A DNA stretch of 11,897 nt, from NCBI GenBank assembly GCA_028822575.1, contig JAPKDN010000046.1, forward strand, positions 1 to 11,897, written 5' to 3'. Position 1 is the first letter of the stretch. Each line of letters begins with the position of its first letter. The notes beneath the pieces were generated by a model. It was given only the letters and a program-made list of their open reading frames with translations, was not told where the DNA came from and did not search any database. This document shows positions 1 to 7,687 of this stretch, piece by piece. This stretch comes from Alphaproteobacteria bacterium. Its GTDB lineage: Bacteria > Pseudomonadota > Alphaproteobacteria > Thalassobaculales > Thalassobaculaceae. A program made the position numbers and the translations under genes.

Positions 1-99
1 AACGGCCTCGGAGACGTCACCGGCCGTTAGCCCCAGAACCGAGCCGAGAAACCCGGAGCCCAAGAGATTGCGACGGCTGATACGCGGGAAATTCATCAT
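1..99 (-). CDS. 5' end of a Tat-exported protein (partial)
   Basis: The minus strand opens with two consecutive ATG codons (97-99 and 94-96) and stays open for 33 codons to the window edge. The N-terminus reads MMNFPRISRRNLLGSGFLGS. It has a short basic n-region, a twin-arginine motif S-R-R-N-L-L at residues 8-13 (Tat consensus S/T-R-R-x-F-L-K), and then a Gly/Leu-rich hydrophobic stretch through about residue 27. This is what a Tat signal peptide looks like, so the mature protein is probably folded or loaded with cofactor before export to the periplasm. No convincing Shine-Dalgarno is visible, and either ATG could be used. The gene diverges from the GMC oxidoreductase. The functional domain lies outside the window, so no product can be named. 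Confidence 0.7.
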   Translation of the reverse strand, partial: MMNFPRISRRNLLGSGFLGSVLGLTAGDVSEAV

Positions 100-138
100 T
101 GTTTCGATCTGAAAGTGAGGTCAAGTTAGTACAGGCTA

Positions 139-168
139 AATATGATGGTTGCAGTGAAGAATTGTCAA
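139..168 (-). promoter_or_regulatory. Candidate sigma70-type promoter for the Tat-signal gene
   Basis: On the minus strand a perfect TTGACA (168 down to 163) is followed after 18 nt by CATATT (144 down to 139), four of six matches to TATAAT. The implied transcription start is roughly 30-35 nt upstream of the ATG at 97-99. This is a motif match only; the -35 box is strong and the -10 box is weak. Confidence 0.35.
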
Positions 169-230
169 TGACTCATACCTTGGTTTTGAAGGGCACCTCG
201 CCCACCGCGCACCAGTTGTTTGACGATTAC

Positions 231-260
231 TTGACAACATCGTTCCAGCCCTACCAGTTA
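231..260 (+). promoter_or_regulatory. Candidate promoter for the GMC oxidoreductase gene
   Basis: A perfect -35 hexamer TTGACA lies at 231-236. The best -10 candidate is CAGTTA at 255-260 (18-nt spacer), a poor match. A strong -35 with a weak -10 is common in alphaproteobacterial promoters. It sits 38 nt upstream of the preferred ATG at 298, so the leader would be short. Confidence 0.3.
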
Positions 261-284
261 GGTGAAAATCAACAGGGCGCTTTC

Positions 285-289
285 GGGAA
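285..289 (+). promoter_or_regulatory. Ribosome binding site that decides the GMC start
   Basis: GGGAA at 285-289 lies 8 nt before ATG 298. It is only 2 nt before ATG 292, and it lies downstream of the far upstream GTG 262. This favours ATG 298 as the initiator. Confidence 0.45.
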
Positions 290-297
290 TCATGATC

Positions 298-1911
298 ATG
301 GCTCATTTGGCGGAAAGCTATGACTATATCATCGTTGGCGCGGGGTCGGCGGGATGTACGCTGGCCAATCGATTGACCGAGGACCCCGCCGTCACGGTTC
401 TGCTGCTGGAGGCCGGCGGCAAGGACAGCAATATGTGGATCCATATTCCCGTCGGCTATATCAAGACCCTGGACATGCCGGGCCTGAACTGGCGCTTCGA
501 GACCGAGCCGGAGGAGGGCACCAACAACCGGGCGATCCCGATCCCGCGGGGCAAGGTGCTGGGCGGCTCCAGTTCGATCAACGGCATGGTCTATGTACGC
601 GGCCAACCGCTGGATTACGACACCTGGTCACAGCTTGGAAACCGGGGCTGGTCCTATGAATCGGTGCTGCCTTATTTCAAGAAGTCCGAGAATTACGAGA
701 CCTCCGATGCACCAACCCGCGGCAAGGGTGGGCCGCTGAACACCGCCGAGGGCTCTGAGAAGGCCGAGGTGTTGGACGCGATCATCGACGCGGCTGAGGA
801 GTGTGGCTATCCCCGCAACCCCGACTACAACAGCGGTGATCAGGAAGGCTTCGGCTATTTCCAGGCCACGCAAAAGAATGGTCGGCGCTGGTCCACCGCC
901 AAGGCATTTCTGGAGCCGGCGCTGACCCGTCCCAATCTGCATCTGGAGATCAATGCCCAGACCATCGGCGTGGTTCTGGAAGGCAAACGCGCCGTTGGCG
1001 TAAACTTTCGTCAGGGCCGCACCACGAAACAGGCCAGGGCCGGGCGTGAGGTCATATTGTCGGCCGGCGCGGTGCAATCGCCGCAGATCCTTGAACTGTC
1101 CGGCATCGGCGATCCCGAGATCCTCTCTGTCCAAGGCATCGACGTCGTGCACGCGCTGCCCGGAGTCGGCGCGAATTATCAGGATCACTATATCGTTCGT
1201 CAGACCTGGAAGGTCAAAAAGCCGATTACCCTGAACGAGCAGACCCGGGGCCTGCATATCGTCAAGGAGGTCTTTAAATACGCGTTGACTGGCAGGGGGA
1301 TCATGACCTTTCCTGGTGGTATTCTCTCTGGCTATGTGAAGACCCGGCCCGAGGTGGCGGGCCCGGACATTCAGTATACAATGGTCCATGCCAGCTTCAA
1401 GGACGTCAAAAAACGGACGTTCGACAAGCATCCGGGTATGACCATAGCGCCTTGCCAGTTGCGTCCCGACAGCCGGGGAACCATCCATATCAAGTCGTCT
1501 GACCCGATGGCGGCGCCGGCGATCCACGGCAATTTCCTGGCCGAGGAAAACGACCGTCGGACCCTTGTCGACGGCATGAAGATTGCTCGCCAGATCGTCG
1601 GCGCGTCGGCGCTGGCTCCCTATGCCGGCGACGAGGTCTTGCCCGGGCATGAGGTAAAAACCGATGATGAGTTGTTGGCCTTTGCGCGGGAATACGGCAA
1701 CACGGTCTATCACCCCGTCGGCACCTGTAAGATGGGTACCGACCCGTCGGCGGTGGTCGACGACCGCCTCAGGGTGCATGGCATCGAAGGATTGAGAGTC
1801 ATCGACGCCTCGATCATGCCGACCCTGGTCAGCGGCAACACCAACGCGCCGACCATCATGATCGCGGAAAAAGCAGCGGATATGATCAAGGAGGACGCGA
1901 AGGCCAGGTGA
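298..1911 (+). CDS. GMC-family FAD oxidoreductase, choline dehydrogenase-like
   Basis: Predicted to oxidise an alcohol substrate (CH-OH) with FAD. From ATG 298 it encodes 537 aa, normal for the choline dehydrogenase/alcohol dehydrogenase branch of the GMC family. The N-terminal Rossmann motif GAGSAG is at residues 14-19, followed by the ADP-binding LLLEAGG. The GMC signature [14 protein letters not shown] starts at residue 89, and the second signature [15 protein letters not shown] is mid-protein. At the C-terminus [10 protein letters not shown] holds the predicted catalytic His472, and SGNTNAP holds the paired Asn (514/516), spaced as in choline oxidase. No signal peptide or membrane segment is seen. 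An in-frame GTG at 262 and ATG at 292 are alternative starts, but the GGGAA spacing and the usual proximity of the Rossmann motif to the N-terminus favour 298. The gene is divergent from the Tat-signal gene. The family is secure. The substrate is unknown, since many proteins annotated as choline dehydrogenase act on other alcohols. Confidence 0.93.
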   Translation: MAHLAESYDYIIVGAGSAGCTLANRLTEDPAVTVLLLEAGGKDSNMWIHIPVGYIKTLDMPGLNWRFETEPEEGTNNRAIPIPRGKVLGGSSSINGMVYVRGQPLDYDTWSQLGNRGWSYESVLPYFKKSENYETSDAPTRGKGGPLNTAEGSEKAEVLDAIIDAAEECGYPRNPDYNSGDQEGFGYFQATQKNGRRWSTAKAFLEPALTRPNLHLEINAQTIGVVLEGKRAVGVNFRQGRTTKQARAGREVILSAGAVQSPQILELSGIGDPEILSVQGIDVVHALPGVGANYQDHYIVRQTWKVKKPITLNEQTRGLHIVKEVFKYALTGRGIMTFPGGILSGYVKTRPEVAGPDIQYTMVHASFKDVKKRTFDKHPGMTIAPCQLRPDSRGTIHIKSSDPMAAPAIHGNFLAEENDRRTLVDGMKIARQIVGASALAPYAGDEVLPGHEVKTDDELLAFAREYGNTVYHPVGTCKMGTDPSAVVDDRLRVHGIEGLRVIDASIMPTLVSGNTNAPTIMIAEKAADMIKEDAKAR

Positions 1912-2050
1912 CTATATATGGCCCACAAGTTTGGGAAATGCACCGAGTTCCGTTCGCTAGGATGCCGTGGGAATACGGACCATCGGACTTTCTCTTGCTG
2001 ATTATCTGTTGGCCGCGTAAGTCGGGAGCTAACCTTCGGTCTTAGTCCTC

Positions 2051-2968
2051 ATGCTCAGCCCCTCGCGCGTCCCCATCCTTCTGCAGGCGGTATTGCTGAG
2101 CCTGTTGGGAGTGTTCCTGTTGGACTCCATGGGCGCGGTAATCAAGCATCTTGGCACCCGCTATCCGGCGCAGGAGTTGTCGGCATTTCGTAATCTGTTC
2201 GGCATGGTGCCCAGCATTCTGGTGCTTTTGCTTTCAGCGGAGTGGCGTGCAACGGGGCGGCCATGGCGGATTGGGCCGTGGAAGCTGGCCTTGGCGCGTG
2301 GGTTGATGGTGGCCACGGCACAGTTCTGCTTTTATACTGCGATACTGCATCTGGAATTCGCCACAGCCGTTACCCTTGTGTTTGCTCAACCCCTGCTTGC
2401 CACCGGGCTTAGCGTGCTGATCCTGAAAGAGAAGGTTGGAGTCTGGCGTTGGTCGGCGGTGGCACTGGGGTTCGCCGGGATCATCTTGGTGATGCGGCCT
2501 GGAAGCGAGGTGTTTTCTTGGTATGCGGTCTTGCCACTTGGTGCGGCGGCGGGATACGCGCTCTCGGCAGTATCGGTACGGTTGATGCCGACGGAAATCC
2601 CAAGCGCCACAGTTAATCTCTACAGTCATTTGGGGGCGCTGGTCTGTTCAACCGCGTTGATGCTGGCGACCACCGGTTTCGTCGCCGTGGAACGGAGCAC
2701 CGACTGGCTCTGGCTGATTGGCATGGGGGGCATGGGTGGAACCGGGGTGCTATGTCTGGTCATCGCCTATCGCAAGGCTAAGCCAAGTATCCTAGCGCCT
2801 TTTGACTATTTCGGGATCATTTTCAGCTTTGGCCTGGGGTGGGTCTTTTTCGCCGAGGCACCGTTTGAGCGGCTGTTCCCTGGCGTGCTGTTTATCGTTG
2901 CCGCCGGCGCAATGATCATCTGGCGGGAACGACGACCGGCCAGGGACGCAAAGCCGGAGGCCGATTGA
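2051..2968 (+). CDS. EamA/DMT-superfamily permease
   Basis: An inner-membrane transporter of 305 aa with about ten hydrophobic helices arranged as two EamA repeats, the usual size and layout for drug/metabolite transporters. Typical features are the first-repeat S-A-F-R-N segment near residue 45, the helix ending LVFAQPLLAT, the short loop LKEKVGVWRW, and the repeat-closing GFAGIILVMRPG. The second repeat ends in a helix followed by a basic tail (WRERRPARDAK). EamA proteins usually export metabolites or amino acids, but sequence alone does not give the substrate. It lies 139 nt after the GMC gene and 115 nt before the hydratase-like gene, all on the plus strand. No good Shine-Dalgarno precedes ATG 2051 (a GGAG lies 22 nt away), so the exact start is less certain; the next Met is near residue 27, inside the first helix. 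It is a distant paralogue of the permease at 6656-7591. Confidence 0.88.
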   Translation: MLSPSRVPILLQAVLLSLLGVFLLDSMGAVIKHLGTRYPAQELSAFRNLFGMVPSILVLLLSAEWRATGRPWRIGPWKLALARGLMVATAQFCFYTAILHLEFATAVTLVFAQPLLATGLSVLILKEKVGVWRWSAVALGFAGIILVMRPGSEVFSWYAVLPLGAAAGYALSAVSVRLMPTEIPSATVNLYSHLGALVCSTALMLATTGFVAVERSTDWLWLIGMGGMGGTGVLCLVIAYRKAKPSILAPFDYFGIIFSFGLGWVFFAEAPFERLFPGVLFIVAAGAMIIWRERRPARDAKPEAD

Positions 2969-3083
2969 TCACGATGGCGTTGGTATCATTTTCACGTCAT
3001 CGCGAGTGTTCTGTGCTAAGTGATCGAACAGTGTGCGTTTAATAGTATGAGGGCGCACGGGAGAACATGAAGGACCCGCCGTC

Positions 3084-3860
3084 ATGAGCACTTTCACTGA
3101 ACGCCTCGCAGCCGCGCGCCTGGAAGGCAGTACAGTTACCGCCAGCCAGGACGAAGGGCCGTTGGATGCCTCCGCCGCTTATGCGATGCAGGCCGAGGTG
3201 TTCAAGCATCTGGGTTCCGCCTCGCATGCCTGGAAGGTTGGATCGACCTCGCCGGAAAGCCAGGCCAAGCTTGGTACGACCGAGCCCGGCGCGGCGCGGG
3301 TCCCGGCGCGCTTCAATTTCGCCTCTAGTGTTCCGGTGCCCGTCTTCACCGCCCATGACCTTTGGGTCGAGGGCGAGTTCGCGCTCAGGCTGGGCAAGGA
3401 TCTGCCGGCGCGAGACCGGGAATACAGCCGCGACGAAATTATCGATGCCATAGATGGCGTGGCGCCAGCGCTGGAAGTCGTTGGCTCTCGTCTTGCCGAA
3501 GGGATCGCCAAGGGGGGCCGGTTTCGGGTCACCGCTGATGGTGGGGCGAATGTGTCGCTGATCACCGGGGCGGTGATAGAGGATTGGCGCCAATTTGATT
3601 TGCCAGGTCATGAACTGCGTTTGTCAATCAATAGCGAAGAGGCTGCGGTTGGCGTTGGCGAACGGGCCCTGGGCGACCCGGTTAACGTGATGATATGGAT
3701 CGCCAATCATCAACGCTCCAAGTGCGGGCTGAAGGCTGGAGAGATCGTCTCCACCGGGACCTGCACCGGGCTAATCCGGGTTAAGCCCGGCGACTTGCTC
3801 AGGGCTGATTTTGGTGGCATCGGGATTGTCGAGGCTCCCTTGATGGCGGCGCGCGCCTGA
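3084..3860 (+). CDS. 2-keto-4-pentenoate hydratase / oxaloacrotonate decarboxylase-family protein
   Basis: Belongs to the MhpD/DmpH branch of the fumarylacetoacetate hydrolase fold: metal-dependent enzymes that hydrate 2-hydroxypenta-2,4-dienoate or decarboxylate related oxo-acids in meta-cleavage pathways. The 258 aa match the usual 255-270. The family metal ligands appear as E96-G-E98 (within WVEGEFALRLGKDL) and E131 (within APALEVVGSR). The C-terminal core STGTCTGLIRVKPGD followed by LRADFGGIG is characteristic. AAGGA at 3070-3074 is 9 nt upstream of ATG 3084, supporting this start. No ring-cleavage dioxygenase, aldolase or semialdehyde dehydrogenase is nearby, so an aromatic pathway cannot be inferred from context. 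It may act on another 2-oxo acid. The fold assignment is firm; the reaction is tentative. Confidence 0.87.
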   Translation: MSTFTERLAAARLEGSTVTASQDEGPLDASAAYAMQAEVFKHLGSASHAWKVGSTSPESQAKLGTTEPGAARVPARFNFASSVPVPVFTAHDLWVEGEFALRLGKDLPARDREYSRDEIIDAIDGVAPALEVVGSRLAEGIAKGGRFRVTADGGANVSLITGAVIEDWRQFDLPGHELRLSINSEEAAVGVGERALGDPVNVMIWIANHQRSKCGLKAGEIVSTGTCTGLIRVKPGDLLRADFGGIGIVEAPLMAARA

Positions 3861-3892
3861 TATTCCCGGCCTGTTTGATCTGAAACTGGCAG

Positions 3893-4805
3893 GTGCTGCG
3901 TCAGTTGGGCCGAAATTTGCAGCTACAGAGGCGTGACCGGACCAGCCGGTTGCTCGAGGATCCGCTGAAGCTGCGTGACTACTCTTTTGTCAAGTCGTTC
4001 CACGGTTTTTGCTACCCCAAAAATCGGAAGTGCTTCATCGATTGCTCAGTGTTCTTATATGGCGCCTTCAATGGCCACTAGTTGACGTTGCTTGGAGATT
4101 GGTGGCCATTATTTGGGCCGATCACGCCAGCCAGGCGGATGACAGCCCGTTGGTTGCCTGGGATATCGGCGCCGATGTCGGCTATGATTTTCTGTTTCTC
4201 GCCAGTACCTGCGATTGGGTGACGTCGATTGAGCCTATTCCGTGCTACGCGATGCTGCTTGGCAAGAAGGTGACGTCAAGACCGTGGCGTTACAGGAGGT
4301 GGCGGTGGGCGAGGAAGCGGGTGAAATAGCTCTGCATTACTCAATTTTCGAGAGTAACGACAATGTTGGTGCCGCATCCTTGAACGCTAATTACGACCCT
4401 GGCGCCAATGCCCAGCAGACGATGGTGCGCATCGTCACCGGCGACGACTATTGCGTCAAGGGGGATCTGCCGGCGCCGGACATGATCAAGATCGACGTCG
4501 AGGGGTTCGAGCGCCCGGCATTGGCGGGCCTGTCCAAGACTATCGGTGAGTAGGCGCCGGTGGTGCTTATGGAAACCAGAGAGTAAACCAGGAAAAATTC
4601 CCCAAGCCTGGCCAACTTTCAGGCCTTGTTGCTGGATATGACGCTGTTCGAGCTTCGGGCCATCGCCGACCCGATGAGCTATTGCGTGGCGCCGCTTCTA
4701 TTTGGCGGGTCCGACGAGGTATTCACGATCCGAAACATCCTCGCCACGTTGCGGGAGGCCTTTGCACTGGCGCTGGACGGGGTGACTGACTCGCCATGCC
4801 TTTAG
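3893..4805 (+). pseudogene. Decayed FkbM-family SAM-dependent methyltransferase
   Basis: This stretch of about 900 nt holds remnants of one gene spread over two reading frames. Frame A (about 3893-4075) ends in a piece reading KCFIDCSVFLYGAFNG before TAG 4079-4081. Frame B (about 4065-4260) carries the SAM-binding motif WDIGADVGYDFLFLAS and then SIEPIP. Frame C (about 4260 onward) carries VAVGEEAGEIALHY, the glycine/asparagine-rich DNVGAASLN, and PDMIKIDVEGFERPALAGL. These are in the order expected for an FkbM methyltransferase (WDIGANVG, EPNP, AVG, DxIKIDVEGxE). Frame C is interrupted by TAG 4551-4553 and TAA 4584-4586. Between them the expected APVVLME follows, and coding-like sequence continues in the same frame to TAG 4803-4805. 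At least two frameshifts (near 4060-4080 and 4235-4290) and two nonsense codons make a functional product unlikely. Methyl acceptor unknown. The whole 3861-4903 interval contains no intact gene. Confidence 0.75.
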
Positions 4806-4837
4806 AGCGTGTGTTCTATAAGGGCCTAGCATCTTCA

Positions 4838-4884
4838 CGTCACTTGACGCGATCATGAAGGGATCACGTCAAGTGACGGTTTTT
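4838..4884 (+). terminator. Rho-independent-type terminator after the plus-strand block
   Basis: CGTCACTTGACG (4838-4849) and CGTCAAGTGACG (4867-4878) form a perfect 12-bp inverted repeat. After one mismatch the stem extends inward by a GATC/GATC pairing, leaving a 7-nt loop. The right arm is followed by G and then five T (4880-4884), the polarity expected for terminating plus-strand transcription. It sits 33 nt past the pseudogene stop and 20 nt before the end of the convergent quinone oxidoreductase gene. No T-tract follows on the minus strand, so a bidirectional role is less supported. Confidence 0.7.
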
Positions 4885-4903
4885 ATGGTATCTAGAGGAC
4901 TGG

Positions 4904-5899
4904 TCAGCGGCAATCCAGCATGATCTTGCCAATATGCTTACTCGACTCCATCAGCGTATGCGCTGCCGCCGCCTCGGCCATCGGGAAGGTCTTGAATAGA
5001 ACTGGTTTGACCGAACCGGCCTCAAGCAGTGGCCATACCTGCTCTTTCAGGTCGGCGGCGATTGCCGCTTTTTGCTCGACCGTCCGGGGACGCAAGGTCG
5101 AGCCGGTCAGGGTTAGCCGAAGGGTCATCATCTTTAAAAAATCGAACTTCTCCACGATGGATGGCTCCAGGAAGGCGATCTGGCAGAGCCGGCCCTCGAC
5201 ATTCAGGCTGTTGATATTGCGCTGGATATAAGAACCACCGACCATGTCTAGGATCACGTCGGCGCGTCCGGACGCTTTCATCACTGCGACAAAATCCTCC
5301 TCGCGATAGTTTATCGCCCGCTCCGCGCCGAGATCCTCGCAGACCTTGCATTTCTCGGCCGAGCCGGCGGTCGCGAAGACCCGGGCGCCAAAGGCCTTGG
5401 CCATCTGGATCGCCATGGTGCCGATCCCGCTGGATCCGCCGTGGATCAAAATCGTCTCGCCCTCCTTGAGGTGCCCGCGCATGAACACGTTGGCCCAAAC
5501 CGTATATGCGGTCTCGACCACGCTGGCCGCCTGTTCCAGGGTATATCCCTTGGGGATAGGTAGGCATTGCGGGGCCGGCGCGGTACAGTACTCGGCATAG
5601 CCGCCGCCCGAAACTAGGGCGCACGTCTCGTCGCCGACTGTCCAGTAACCGGCATTGGGGCCGACCGCGACGATGGTGCCTGCGATCTCCAGACCTGGAA
5701 TATCAGAAGCGCCCGGTGGCGGTGGGTAGCCGCCGAGGCGTTGCAGCACGTCCGGGCGGTTGACGCCGGCATGGGAGACGTGGACCAGGACCTCTCCATC
5801 ACCCGGCGTGGGCAGGGGCCGAGAGGTCGGCTTTAAACCCTCGGGTGGCCCAAAGGGTTCAATCTCGATCGCGGTCATGGTGCTGGGAAGGGCGGGCAT
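4904..5899 (-). CDS. NAD(P)H quinone oxidoreductase, PIG3-like zinc-free MDR family
   Basis: A 331-aa medium-chain dehydrogenase/reductase of the quinone oxidoreductase type, predicted to pass electrons from NADPH to quinones or other enone-like acceptors in the cytoplasm. The N-terminal domain carries AGVNRPD (residues 44-50) and YPPPPGASDIPGLEIAG, the signature region of the PIG3 (TP53I3-like) subgroup. The nucleotide-binding motif is HGGSSGIG at 153-160, followed by A-F-G-A-R-V-F-A-T. The cysteine/histidine zinc ligands of alcohol dehydrogenases are absent, as usual for this subgroup. Length is typical (325-335). AGGAG (complement of 5909-5913) is 9 nt upstream of ATG 5899, supporting this start over the internal Met8. 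It is the last gene of the minus-strand block, 74 nt after the DJ-1-like gene. Family confident; substrate unknown. Confidence 0.92.
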   Translation of the reverse strand: MPALPSTMTAIEIEPFGPPEGLKPTSRPLPTPGDGEVLVHVSHAGVNRPDVLQRLGGYPPPPGASDIPGLEIAGTIVAVGPNAGYWTVGDETCALVSGGGYAEYCTAPAPQCLPIPKGYTLEQAASVVETAYTVWANVFMRGHLKEGETILIHGGSSGIGTMAIQMAKAFGARVFATAGSAEKCKVCEDLGAERAINYREEDFVAVMKASGRADVILDMVGGSYIQRNINSLNVEGRLCQIAFLEPSIVEKFDFLKMMTLRLTLTGSTLRPRTVEQKAAIAADLKEQVWPLLEAGSVKPVLFKTFPMAEAAAAHTLMESSKHIGKIMLDCR

Positions 5900-5973
5900 T
5901 GATCACGGCTCCTGGATGATGGGAGCGGCACCATGGCGTAAGAGGGGGCGCCGGGGCAAGCCAGCCCGGTTGC

Positions 5974-6564
5974 TCATGCGAAAGGATCGTTCCCTGGATC
6001 GGCGTTGCGCACGTACTCAGCGCGTTTGGCGATGGTTTCCATGGCCTCGGTACCGATCAGTTTCTCGATCAACGCCAGGCTCATGTCAGTGCCGGCGGAC
6101 ACGCCTGACGAGGTGAAGAACTTGCCATCCTCGACCCAGCGGGCCTTGCGGACCCAGTTGACCTTTGGGCCTTGGGAGATAACCCATTTCCAGGCCATCT
6201 TGTTGGAGGTTGCACGTTTGTCGTCCAAAACCCCGGCGCCCGCCAACAGGGCCGAGCCGGTGCAGACGCTGGCGACGATATCCGCCCGTTTTGATTGCTC
6301 GGCGAGCCAGTTAATCAAGACCTTGTTCTCCATACCCCGGCGCGAGCCCATTCCGCCGGGAACCAGCAGGATGTCGTAGCGTTCGCGGTCACCGAAGGCT
6401 TCGTCCGGTTGGGTCTTGGGGCCAGGGGTGGCGGCGACTGGCTCCGTCGTTTCGGCTACGACATGGATCTTGAATGCGTCCTGGTTAAGGCCAAACATCT
6501 CCAGCGGACCGTAGAGGTCGAGGAGTTCGAAATTTGGAAATACGAGGGCGCCGATAGTTTTCAT
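5974..6564 (-). CDS. DJ-1/PfpI-family protein, isocyanide-hydratase-like
   Basis: A single-domain 196-aa member of the DJ-1/PfpI (class I glutamine amidotransferase-like) superfamily. The nucleophile elbow SVCTGSALLAGAG places Cys101 as the reactive cysteine. An acidic residue in LLDLYGPLEMF (Asp16 or Glu22) matches the catalytic/ordering acid region, and LLVPGGMGSRRG forms the conserved strand-turn before the elbow. The pattern CTGSALLA and length of about 200 aa are closest to isonitrile (isocyanide) hydratase and its uncharacterised relatives, not to DJ-1 deglycase or the AraC-fused versions. There is no DNA-binding domain. No strong Shine-Dalgarno is visible. It sits 91 nt after the permease gene and 74 nt before the quinone oxidoreductase gene, on the same strand. 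The superfamily call is secure; hydration of isocyanides is only a possibility. Confidence 0.87.
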   Translation of the reverse strand: MKTIGALVFPNFELLDLYGPLEMFGLNQDAFKIHVVAETTEPVAATPGPKTQPDEAFGDRERYDILLVPGGMGSRRGMENKVLINWLAEQSKRADIVASVCTGSALLAGAGVLDDKRATSNKMAWKWVISQGPKVNWVRKARWVEDGKFFTSSGVSAGTDMSLALIEKLIGTEAMETIAKRAEYVRNADPGNDPFA

Positions 6565-6655
6565 GCTTTAACGTTAGCAGGCGTTTGAGAGGGGTTCAAT
6601 CGCGCCTTGAAAGGTTTCGTCGAATGTAACCATCAACCAACGGGTCGCCAAGCCC

Positions 6656-7591
6656 TTACTCTTCCCGCAAAGCCGCCCGACGGTGCTCTCGCGCCAGTTG
6701 TGCCTCGCGGTGGGTAACATAGGCGGTCGAGGCGAAGATCACCGCACCGCCGATCCATGTCCAAATCGTCGGCACTTGATCGAAGACGAAATAAGCCAAG
6801 ACCGCGATCAACGGCAGGCGCACGAAATCAAGGGGCTGGATTTGGGTAACTTCCGCGAGCTTGATGGCCTTGGTGAAGGCGAGGTGGCCAGCGGTCCCCG
6901 CGCCGGCCAGGCCGATCAGCCAGATCCAGGTGATTGGTTCCGGCCAGGTCCAGTAATACAGCGCCGGGATCAACGCCATTGGCGTTTGCAATACGACCAT
7001 GTAGGTGACGATGGTTTCGGGTGGCTCGGTGCTCGTCAGTTTTTTGACGATGATGATCGTGGCCGCGATCGTGACTGCGTTGACCACAGACAGCACCGCG
7101 CCAAGCGAGATCGTCTCGGCACCGGGTCGGAGCACGATCAGCATACCGATGAAGCCAATCCCGAGCGCGGTTATCCGGCGAATTCTAACCACCTCTCCTA
7201 GGAAAAAGGCGGCGCCGATGGTCGCGAAGAGCGGCGCTGTGAAACTCAGCGCCGTTGCCTCGGCCAGCGGGATCAACGTCATTGACATGAAACCGGCGGC
7301 CATACCGACGATGTTGAACAGCGACCGCGTGGTATAAAGGCCGATCCGTTTGGTCTTCATCACCCCGGGGCCTTGACGGATCAACCAGGGCACCATGAAC
7401 AAAACCGCGAGGAAGTTACGGAAAAATACCACCTCAAAAATGTGCACGTCCGCCGCCGCGAGCTTGATGAACACGCCCATGGTCGAAAAAAACCCCATGG
7501 CGACGAGCATGAGTATCGCGGCGAGGACCGGATCACCGACGGGACATCCGGAACGCGCGTCATCGCCTGGCGGTGAGGCCGGCGAACTCAC
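6656..7591 (-). CDS. EamA/DMT-superfamily permease
   Basis: A 311-aa inner-membrane protein with about ten transmembrane helices in two EamA repeats, preceded by a hydrophilic tail of about 20 residues and followed by a charged C-terminal tail (HREAQLAREHRRAALREE). Family features are EVVFFRN in the second helix region, EATALSFTAPLFATIGAAF in the third/fourth helices, and GFIGMLIVLRPGAE closing repeat one. In repeat two there is AFTKAIKLAEVTQIQPLDF, as in RhaT/YdcZ-like exporters. The start is GTG 7591 with GGAG (complement of 7600-7603) 8 nt upstream; no in-frame ATG lies upstream. It lies between the LLM oxidoreductase (94 nt) and the DJ-1 gene (91 nt), suggesting co-transcription. Substrate unknown, probable export of a small metabolite. 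Confidence 0.9.
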   Translation of the reverse strand: MSSPASPPGDDARSGCPVGDPVLAAILMLVAMGFFSTMGVFIKLAAADVHIFEVVFFRNFLAVLFMVPWLIRQGPGVMKTKRIGLYTTRSLFNIVGMAAGFMSMTLIPLAEATALSFTAPLFATIGAAFFLGEVVRIRRITALGIGFIGMLIVLRPGAETISLGAVLSVVNAVTIAATIIIVKKLTSTEPPETIVTYMVVLQTPMALIPALYYWTWPEPITWIWLIGLAGAGTAGHLAFTKAIKLAEVTQIQPLDFVRLPLIAVLAYFVFDQVPTIWTWIGGAVIFASTAYVTHREAQLAREHRRAALREE

Positions 7592-7671
7592 CCCGCGAGC
7601 TCCATCATATAGATCGCCCGACTGCGCGGGGTCTTTACCGACGGGACGGTTCTGTAAATATCACTCGATGG

Positions 7672-7687
7672 AGGCGCTCCGGCGCCT
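7672..7687 (-). other. Small hairpin at the end of the LLM gene
   Basis: AGGCGC and GCGCCT flank a 4-nt loop, giving a 6-bp GC-rich stem that overlaps the TAG stop of the minus-strand LLM gene (7686-7688). No T-run follows, so it is a weak candidate for termination or for mRNA 3'-end stabilisation within the minus-strand unit. Confidence 0.25.

Noticed and set aside
99..323. 74-codon open frame beginning at a TTG in the divergent spacer
   Set aside because: It overlaps the start of the GMC gene in another frame, covers both promoter-like motifs and has no recognisable family features or Shine-Dalgarno.
628..1779. 383-codon open frame opposite the GMC gene
   Set aside because: It is antisense to a clear GMC coding sequence with all family motifs; long antisense frames are expected in GC-rich codon-biased DNA.
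1912..2050. Terminator or promoter in the 139-nt gap after the GMC gene
   Set aside because: Only a 4-bp stem (CCGT/ACGG) and no good -35/-10 pair were found.
3067..3087. Six-codon leader peptide (ATG 3067 to TGA 3085-3087) overlapping the hydratase-like start
   Set aside because: No regulatory codon run or attenuator hairpin. The overlap is simply the AAGGA ribosome-binding region happening to follow an ATG.
3765..3791. Inverted repeat CCGGGCT / AGCCCGG
   Set aside because: It lies within the conserved C-terminal core of the hydratase-like gene, where codon constraints explain it. No T-tract follows.
3084..3860. Reading the MhpD-like gene as part of an aromatic meta-cleavage pathway
   Set aside because: No extradiol dioxygenase, aldolase or acylating aldehyde dehydrogenase is in the window, so one family member is not enough.
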